From Caldifarciminota bacterium (GTDB lineage: Bacteria > Hydrothermota > E44-bin80), in NCBI GenBank assembly GCA_023127905.1, contig JAGMEZ010000493.1, positions 1 to 26,264 of the forward strand: DNA of 26,264 nucleotides, written 5' to 3'. Under the pieces are notes generated by a model. The model was not told the origin of the DNA. It searched no databases and saw only the letters and a list, made by a program, of their open reading frames with translations. Within the stretch, counting starts at the first letter, position 1. Each line of letters begins with the position of its first letter. A program made the translations under genes and the position numbers. Positions 21,716-26,264 of this stretch are shown piece after piece.

Positions 21716-21744
21716 TTGACAAAAGTTCTGTATTTGTGTAAAAC
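21716..21744 (+). promoter_or_regulatory. Promoter of the BMC shell-protein operon
   Basis: A consensus TTGACA (21716-21721) is followed after 17 bases by TAAAAC (21739-21744). The first shell gene starts at 21778, behind AGAAGGGGG (21765-21773). Confidence 0.65.
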
Positions 21745-21777
21745 GAAAAAAAACAAAAACCTTTAGAAGGGGGTTTT

Positions 21778-22077
21778 ATGGCTGAAAAAATTGGAATAGC
21801 ACTTGGAATGATAGAAACAAGAGGTCTTATCGGCTCAATAGAAGCTGCAGATGCAATGGTTAAAGCAGCAAGAGTCCATCTTATAGGAAAAGAAAAAATA
21901 GGTGGTGGTTATGTCACTGTTTTCGTCAGAGGTGACGTTGGAGCTGTAAAGGCAGCAACTGATGCAGGTGCAGCAGCGGCAGGAAGAGTCGGTGAACTCG
22001 TTTCAGTCCATGTAATTCCAAGACCACACCAAGAGGTTGAAGAAATTCTACCAAATAAAGGTAAGTTTTTGGAGTAA
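21778..22077 (+). CDS. Bacterial microcompartment BMC-H shell protein (PduA/CcmK type)
   Basis: This 99-residue single-domain BMC-H protein forms the hexagonal tiles of a protein-shelled organelle. It is close to the canonical family: [24 protein letters not shown] (8-31), then the pore loop [10 protein letters not shown] (38-47), with Gly-Gly-Gly lining the central pore. [18 protein letters not shown] and [14 protein letters not shown] (68-85, approximate) follow. The wide, all-glycine pore would pass small polar metabolites. Length is normal. It is followed six bases later by a second BMC-H gene; a promoter and a terminator bound the pair. No aldehyde dehydrogenase, glycyl-radical enzyme, RuBisCO or BMC-P vertex protein is encoded in the window, so cargo cannot be named. 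Confidence 0.95.
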   Translation: MAEKIGIALGMIETRGLIGSIEAADAMVKAARVHLIGKEKIGGGYVTVFVRGDVGAVKAATDAGAAAAGRVGELVSVHVIPRPHQEVEEILPNKGKFLE

Positions 22078-22083
22078 AACAAT

Positions 22084-22527
22084 ATGGAATATTCTCTCGG
22101 AATGATCGAAACAAAGGGTCTCACAGCTGCGATTGAATCAGCAGATGCAATGACAAAAACTGCAGAAGTTCATCTTTTAGGATACGAACTATCAACTGGA
22201 GGATATGTCTGTGTAAAAATTATTGGGGAAGTTGCTGCGGTGAAAGCAGCAGTTGAAACAGCTGCAAATCGTTCTGCACAAATAGGGGAATTAATATCAG
22301 TCCATGTAATTCCAAGACCACACATTGAAATCTATTCCATAGTTCATGCAACAACAAAACCAGCTTCCACAAAGGGAGAAAAAACAGATATAAAAATCCT
22401 TGAAGAATTATCTGTTACAGAACTGCGAAAAATTGCAAGAAATACGGACGGAATTGAAATTAAGGGAAGAGAAATCTCTAAATCCAATAAAGATAAATTA
22501 ATTAAAGAGATTAAGAAGGTAATGTAA
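22084..22527 (+). CDS. BMC-H shell protein with C-terminal helix-extended-helix-like extension
   Basis: This 147-residue protein has an N-terminal BMC-H domain (1-85: YSLGMIETKGLTAAIESADAM, VIPRPHIE). A polar linker (88-103, Thr/Lys/Ser-rich) leads to a tail of about 45 residues. The tail reads LEELSVTELRKIARNT, then GIEIKGREI and SKSNKDKLIKEIKKV. The helix, short extended stretch, then helix pattern with 'LTxxELRxxA...NKxxLI' resembles Rho-N/SAP/HeH motifs. The pore loop is ELSTGGYV, less glycine-rich than that of the first gene. A tail on a BMC-H protein recalls EutK and PduK, whose tails bind nucleic acid or iron-sulfur clusters; binding is not shown here. It starts six bases after the first BMC gene, with a weak GGAG site, and is co-transcribed. 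Confidence 0.85.
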   Translation: MEYSLGMIETKGLTAAIESADAMTKTAEVHLLGYELSTGGYVCVKIIGEVAAVKAAVETAANRSAQIGELISVHVIPRPHIEIYSIVHATTKPASTKGEKTDIKILEELSVTELRKIARNTDGIEIKGREISKSNKDKLIKEIKKVM

Positions 22528-22531
22528 AAAA

Positions 22532-22555
22532 AGCCCCGATAATCGGGGCTTTTTT
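22532..22555 (+). terminator. Strong bidirectional rho-independent terminator after the BMC operon
   Basis: AGCCCCGAT pairs with ATCGGGGCT around a minimal loop, with six A residues before it and six T residues after it. It begins five bases past the stop codon. Confidence 0.92.
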
Positions 22556-22583
22556 GGGTTTCAATAAAACATTCAATAAGATT

Positions 22584-22650
22584 TTGTATATATTGGTATT
22601 GTAATTTTGGTATTGTTTGTGATTTGTATATTGAGATTTGGAAATTCCCA
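22584..22650. repeat. TTGGTATTG/TTGTATATTG word repeat
   Basis: An AT-rich G/T-biased stretch reads as iterations of TTGGTATTG, TGTTTGTGATTTG and TTGTATATTG. The last (22624-22633) is identical to 12355-12364 in the gap before the GH57 gene. No gene is seen between the BMC terminator and 22764. Confidence 0.5.
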
Positions 22651-22763
22651 TTTAATTTCTATCAGTATATCATAACCTATAAATATATTTAAACCTTCTC
22701 ATTTATTTTACATCTAAATATTCGAATAGAAAATCTAAAAAGTAACTTGAAGGAGGTGAAAAA

Positions 22764-23234
22764 ATGAAAAAAATAACAATCGCATTGGTTTCAGCACTCC
22801 TTATATTCGCCTTTGCAGTACCATCTTTCTGCGAATTTCAAGCGCTTATAAAAAATAAAAAGCTTGCTAAAGAGATTGGATTGAGCGATGAACAAGTTAA
22901 AGAAATAAAAGAACTTACTATCAACACAAAAAAGAAAATGATAAAGATCCGTGCAGACATTGAATTGAAAGAGATAGATTTGAAAGTTGCGCTTGATGAA
23001 GACAAACCCAATGAGGGAAAAGCAGTTTCTCTTATAAATGATATAATGAAAAAGAAAACAGAAGCACGTGTCTTGCAAATTAAACAATTGATTTCAATAA
23101 AGAAAACCCTCACTTCAGAACAACTTGAAAAATTCGAGGAATTTAAAAGAGAACGACAGGCTATGAAAGAACATAGACACAAAAGGGGTGGACATAACCC
23201 TCCAGAACATCCTAAGCATCGTATGGAACCTTAA
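22764..23234 (+). CDS. Spy/CpxP-like periplasmic protein with His-rich tail
   Basis: This 156-residue protein begins with a signal peptide (MKKITIALVSALLIFAFAVP, cleavage near 20-23). A helical body contains two LTxxQ-like motifs: LSDEQ at 40-44 and LTSEQ at 116-120, as in Spy, CpxP and related zinc-resistance or ATP-independent chaperone proteins. The middle is Lys/Glu-rich helix. The tail is basic and holds five His residues (137, 139, 144, 149, 152) in 16 positions, so divalent metal binding is likely. It has a strong AAGGAGGTGA site at 22750-22759 and a strong terminator, so it is a self-contained unit. No cognate two-component system is near. The exact role is uncertain. Confidence 0.75.
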   Translation: MKKITIALVSALLIFAFAVPSFCEFQALIKNKKLAKEIGLSDEQVKEIKELTINTKKKMIKIRADIELKEIDLKVALDEDKPNEGKAVSLINDIMKKKTEARVLQIKQLISIKKTLTSEQLEKFEEFKRERQAMKEHRHKRGGHNPPEHPKHRMEP

Positions 23235-23262
23235 TTTTTCTAATTACTGAACAGGTATTAAA

Positions 23263-23296
23263 AACAGCAGGATAATATTATCCTGCTGTTTTTTTA
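23263..23296 (+). terminator. Strong rho-independent terminator
   Basis: AACAGCAGGATAAT (23263-23276) is directly followed by its perfect reverse complement ATTATCCTGCTGTT (23277-23290), then T-rich sequence. The stem of up to 12-14 base pairs lies about 30 bases after the Spy-like gene. Confidence 0.9.
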
Positions 23297-23357
23297 TTAA
23301 AGCAACACATATTCATAAATATCACGAAACAGTACTCCTTTGGTTTTGAGAAAAATC

Positions 23358-23386
23358 TTGACTGAAACGTTGTTTTATAATATAGT
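23358..23386 (+). promoter_or_regulatory. Promoter of mtaB
   Basis: TTGACT (23358-23363) and TATAGT (23381-23386) are 17 bases apart. The predicted leader to the ATG at 23446 is about 50 bases and contains no Shine-Dalgarno sequence. Confidence 0.65.
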
Positions 23387-23445
23387 TAATTTAAGTTTAT
23401 TGTCCAGATAATCTTGTGCAAAAATAAGAAAAACAAAATAAAAAT

Positions 23446-24687
23446 ATGAAAATTTCATTTGAAACGCTCGGATGCAAATTAAACCAGTACGATACCCAAC
23501 TTCTTAAGGAAATGGCAGAAGCTTCATCATATAAAATTACCGATTTTAATGATGAAATTGCTGATATATATGTCATCAACACCTGTTCAGTGACTATGAA
23601 TGCCGCTCAGCAATCAAGAAATATTATTAGAAGAGCAAGAAGAAAATCAAAGAATGCAAAAATTATTGTTACAGGATGTTACCCGAAAGAGATACAAAAC
23701 AATTTGAAGGAAGCAGATATTTATGTGTCAAATTCAAGTAAAAGTTCCTTTTTTGAAAATTTTTTTTCTTCTACAAAAAAGAAAATTAGTAAATTTGATA
23801 ATCATACAAGAGCCTTTGTAAAAGTCCAGACAGGATGTAACAGGTTCTGTTCATATTGTATTGTCCCATATTTACGTGGAAGAGAGTATTCAAGACCCTC
23901 AAAAGAAATCATAAGAGAGATTGAAACTCTTGTAAAAAACAAATTTATGGAAATTACACTAACAGGTGTTCACATCGGAAGGTATAAAGACCAGGGAAAA
24001 GCTCTTGCCAAACTTCTTAAACAGATAGAAAGTATTGAGGGGTTAGAAAGAATAAGGCTTGGTTCTCTCAACCCGGAGGAAATTACCGATGAACTCATCG
24101 ATATAGTTTCTGAATCTCAGAAAATATGCCACCATTTTCATATATCGCTCCAGAGCGGTGATAAAAAAGTGTTAAGGGCGATGGGACGAAAATATAGCCC
24201 TTCTGACATTGCTCACAAACTGAATAAAATAACGAAATATATTAATGATTGTGGTATTGGCGCTGACATTATTACTGGTTTTCCCTCTGAGCGAACTGAA
24301 GAATTCAAACATACATACATGTTTATAAAGGAATTTCCTTTCACATATCTCCATGTATTTCGATATTCCCCGATGAGACGAACCCTTGCAGCAATAATGC
24401 CAGATATTGTGAATGAATCAGAGAAGAAAAGACGTAGTGCTTTATTACGGGAGCTTGGTCTTGAAAAGTCCATTAATTTCAGAAAGAATTATATTGGAAA
24501 ACATCTAAGTGTTCTCGTAGAAACAAAAAGGGATAAATTAACAAAAATGATGGTTGGATTCTCTGGGAACTATATCAGGGTTCTTATTCCAAAAACTGAA
24601 AACTGTGAGAATAGATTCAAGAATGTAGTTATTCAAACCATCTCAGGATATGACACATACGGTAGGATTCCCTCTACGTCTCTATAA
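23446..24687 (+). CDS. mtaB: tRNA (N6-threonylcarbamoyladenosine37-C2) methylthiotransferase MtaB
   Basis: This 413-residue radical-SAM enzyme adds a methylthio group to t6A37 in ANN-reading tRNAs. The N-terminal UPF0004 domain has its three cluster cysteines at C10 (LGCKLNQYD), C47 (INTCSVT) and C78 (TGCYPKE). The radical-SAM CxxxCxxC is C131-C135-C138 in TGCNRFCSYCIVPYLRGRE. ISLQSGDKKVLRAMGRKY and GADIITGFPSE follow. GCKLNQYD and INTCSVT favour MtaB over MiaB or RimO. A C-terminal region (about 350-413) fits a small TRAM-like domain. Length is usual. It is separately transcribed from its own promoter, in an AT-rich stretch without a Shine-Dalgarno sequence. Confidence 0.9.
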   Translation: MKISFETLGCKLNQYDTQLLKEMAEASSYKITDFNDEIADIYVINTCSVTMNAAQQSRNIIRRARRKSKNAKIIVTGCYPKEIQNNLKEADIYVSNSSKSSFFENFFSSTKKKISKFDNHTRAFVKVQTGCNRFCSYCIVPYLRGREYSRPSKEIIREIETLVKNKFMEITLTGVHIGRYKDQGKALAKLLKQIESIEGLERIRLGSLNPEEITDELIDIVSESQKICHHFHISLQSGDKKVLRAMGRKYSPSDIAHKLNKITKYINDCGIGADIITGFPSERTEEFKHTYMFIKEFPFTYLHVFRYSPMRRTLAAIMPDIVNESEKKRRSALLRELGLEKSINFRKNYIGKHLSVLVETKRDKLTKMMVGFSGNYIRVLIPKTENCENRFKNVVIQTISGYDTYGRIPSTSL

Positions 24688-24747
24688 CCTGACGTGATTC
24701 TATGGATGATTATTTCATCCTAACATATGTTTGACATAAAATATCAT

Positions 24748-24776
24748 TTGACATAATCGTATAAATTATGTATACT
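24748..24776 (+). promoter_or_regulatory. Promoter of the abiE operon
   Basis: TTGACA (24748-24753) and TATACT (24771-24776) are 17 bases apart. An identical TTTGACATAA precedes at 24730-24739, 18 bases upstream, giving a direct repeat of the -35 region (TTTGACATAA at 24747-24756). The -10 box overlaps the palindrome at 24773-24788. Confidence 0.75.
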
Positions 24777-24788
24777 TGTTGACAAGTA
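24773..24788. promoter_or_regulatory. Palindromic operator candidate in the abiE promoter
   Basis: TACTTGT-TG-ACAAGTA is a perfect palindrome with 7-base arms. It covers the end of the -10 box and the expected transcription start. AbiEi antitoxins are known to repress their own promoter by binding inverted repeats, so this is the likely site. Binding here is inferred from position and symmetry. Confidence 0.6.
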
Positions 24789-24811
24789 GTAAGAAATTAT
24801 ACGGAGGTTAA

Positions 24812-25414
24812 ATGCGAACACGAACACAGGAACTTATGAGTTTTTTTCAGAGGAATGGCGGGATAGTTCGATTTTCCACTATTCTAAAGGCTGGCTTTCA
24901 TCCTGATTCGCTTAGCGCTCTTGAAAAAAAGAAAAAGGTTGAAAAGATTGCCCGGGGCCTTTATCGGGTAACTGATTATACTCCGGGTTCTCATCCCGAT
25001 CTTGTTATTGCATCACTTCAGACACCTAAGGGTATTGTTTGTCTTCTTTCTGCCCTTTCTTTTTATGAAGCGACAAGCGAAATCCCGAGGTATGTGGATA
25101 TAGCTATTCCGCAACGTACACATGCTAATAGAATTAAGTATCCCCCGGTAAAATTTTACCGTTTCGCACTTAAATCATGGGAAGCAGGGATTGAAAAACA
25201 TGAAATCGAAGGACATGAAATCAAAGTTTATAGCCTTGCTAAGACGATTGCCGACTGCTTTAAATTCCGCAATAAAATAGGTGTAAATGTTGCGAGAAAT
25301 GCCCTCAAGGTTGCTGTTACAGAAAAAGGCATAAAGCCAAAAGAGATCATGAAATACGCCAAGATTTGCCGAGTCGATAGTATAATAAAACCAATACTGG
25401 AAGCGATGATATGA
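24812..25414 (+). CDS. AbiEi-family antitoxin / transcriptional repressor
   Basis: This 200-residue protein is the antitoxin of an AbiE toxin-antitoxin pair. The N-terminal winged helix-turn-helix runs over residues 1-55 (MRTRTQELMSFFQRNGGIVRFSTI, then GLYRV). The C-terminal domain includes PKGIVCLLSALSFYEATSE and YSLAKTIADCFKFRNKIGVN, the typical AbiEi signature. It has a good GGAGG site (24803-24807). It overlaps the toxin gene by four bases (ATGA). Nine of its 13 arginines use CGN codons, whereas the neighbouring mtaB uses mostly AGA/AGG; this suggests transfer. It probably represses its own operon at 24773-24788. Confidence 0.9.
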   Translation: MRTRTQELMSFFQRNGGIVRFSTILKAGFHPDSLSALEKKKKVEKIARGLYRVTDYTPGSHPDLVIASLQTPKGIVCLLSALSFYEATSEIPRYVDIAIPQRTHANRIKYPPVKFYRFALKSWEAGIEKHEIEGHEIKVYSLAKTIADCFKFRNKIGVNVARNALKVAVTEKGIKPKEIMKYAKICRVDSIIKPILEAMI

Positions 25415-26264
25415 AAAAGAATATTAAGAATATAGAAGCTTCTGTGCGAGCTCAACTTCAAAATAAAGCGAAAGAAACGAACCGTCCATTTGCGGAGGTT
25501 TTGCAATATTATGGGATGGAAAGATTTCTTTATAGGTTTAGCCGTTCTAAATATGCGGATAAGTTTATTTTGAAAGGTGCTCTTATGTTTACAGTGTGGC
25601 AGGTGCCTGAAAGACGAACGACCCTTGATATAGATTTATCGGCACGTTATGACAATCAGATAGCAACTATTGAGAAAGTAATAAGGGATGTATGTAAGGT
25701 TGCGGTAACTCCAGATGGGCTTGTTTTTGATTCCGAGACGGTGAAGGGACAGAAGATAAAAGAGGATGTTTATTACGAAGGCGTACGTGTGAAATTTAGA
25801 GGATTTTTAGAACGCTCACGTATCGCGATGCAGATTGATATGGGTTTTGGCGATGTCATTTATCCAAAACCTAAAACCATTGATTATCCGGTTATTTTAA
25901 ATCTTCCTAAGCCCCATCTTAAAGGATACCCGGTAGAAAGTATGGTTAGTGAAAAATTTGAAGCCATGATCAAGCTGGGACTTCTTAATAGCCGGATGAA
26001 AGACTTCTATGATATTTGGATCATAATGCGTCAGTTTGATTTTGATGGTTTAAGACTTGTTGAATCGTTAAAAAGAACCTTTAAACATCGCAAAACTTCT
26101 TTGCCACAGCGAAAGCCATTATTTGCTGAAGAGATTTACGATGAAAAATCTGACCGCCAGACTCTTTGGAAAACCTTTCTAAAAAAGGGAGATATTAAGC
26201 ATGCTCCTGATAAATTGCGTTTTACTGCCAAAGCGATCGAAGAATTTCTTATTAAGCCACTGGA
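25411..26264 (+). CDS. AbiEii-type nucleotidyltransferase toxin (3' end outside the window)
   Basis: This gene runs off the window after 284 codons without a stop. It encodes an AbiEii/DUF1814-like nucleotidyltransferase, the toxin of the pair, which modifies RNA or nucleotides to arrest growth under phage or plasmid pressure. Motif I is KGALMF (55-60), and the metal-binding motif is RRTTLDIDLSA (68-78), with D73 and D75. MQIDMGFGD and SEKFEAMIKLGLLNSRMKDFYDIW (about 180-206) are further conserved parts. It starts at ATG 25411, overlapping the antitoxin stop by four bases, so the two are co-translated. CGT, CGC and GCG codons are common, as in the antitoxin gene and unlike the older neighbours. 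Confidence 0.9.
   Translation, partial: MKKNIKNIEASVRAQLQNKAKETNRPFAEVLQYYGMERFLYRFSRSKYADKFILKGALMFTVWQVPERRTTLDIDLSARYDNQIATIEKVIRDVCKVAVTPDGLVFDSETVKGQKIKEDVYYEGVRVKFRGFLERSRIAMQIDMGFGDVIYPKPKTIDYPVILNLPKPHLKGYPVESMVSEKFEAMIKLGLLNSRMKDFYDIWIIMRQFDFDGLRLVESLKRTFKHRKTSLPQRKPLFAEEIYDEKSDRQTLWKTFLKKGDIKHAPDKLRFTAKAIEEFLIKPL

Noticed and set aside
23376..23381. TATAAT as -10 box of mtaB
   Set aside because: The spacing to TTGACT is 12 bases; TATAGT five bases later gives 17.

Overview
The window is a 26 kb, AT-rich piece of a bacterial chromosome with 23 protein-coding genes, nearly all on the + strand, and no visible rRNA, tRNA or CRISPR array. Several genes point to a diderm (Gram-negative-type) cell: an LpxH-like lipid A phosphoesterase, a beta-barrel-like secreted protein, lipoproteins, and a Spy/CpxP-like periplasmic protein. 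Coding is dense, but many gaps hold short word-like degenerate repeats that recur, often inverted, in distant gaps. Together with two GH57 enzymes and an isolated bacterial microcompartment gene pair, this looks like an uncultured candidate-phylum lineage (WOR-3/Stahlbacteria-like). That placement is an inference; the window has no marker gene that settles it.

Layout. 1-3.8 kb: an AddA-type helicase-nuclease, then a repeat-rich gap. 3.8-5.8 kb: a small membrane protein with its own promoter and terminator, a degenerate pilin-like protein, and a formamidopyrimidine-DNA glycosylase whose zinc finger is displaced by a frameshift. 6.0-7.7 kb: a two-gene operon of a helical protein of unknown function and an SPFH protein with three zinc ribbons. 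7.8-10.2 kb: a tightly coupled trio of a beta-barrel-like exported protein, a putative lipoprotein and an ArsB/NhaD-type ion transporter. 10.2-10.7 kb: the largest gap, full of word-like repeats and ending in a promoter. 10.7-19.1 kb: a LeuD-like swivel subunit without its large subunit, a ROK sugar kinase, two GH57 enzymes and a lipoprotein oligopeptidase. 19.2-21.6 kb: ftsE-ftsX facing an lpxH-like gene on the minus strand. 21.7-22.6 kb: two BMC-H shell proteins, the second with a C-terminal helix-extended-helix-like tail, in a unit bounded by a promoter and a terminator. 22.7-24.7 kb: a Spy/CpxP-like protein and the tRNA methylthiotransferase MtaB. 24.7 kb to the end: an AbiEi/AbiEii toxin-antitoxin pair, cut by the window edge and probably acquired, since its arginine codons differ from those of its neighbours.

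How genes work together. The ROK kinase and the two GH57 enzymes fit intracellular alpha-glucan (glycogen or maltodextrin) turnover. FtsEX and LpxH are envelope functions. The BMC pair stands apart from any recognisable cargo enzyme and is the most interesting unit. Two gene starts (the leuD-like gene and lpxH) lie 7-9 nt after a -10 box, and many other starts lack a Shine-Dalgarno sequence, so leaderless or SD-independent translation is probably common here alongside genes with strong AGGAGG sites.
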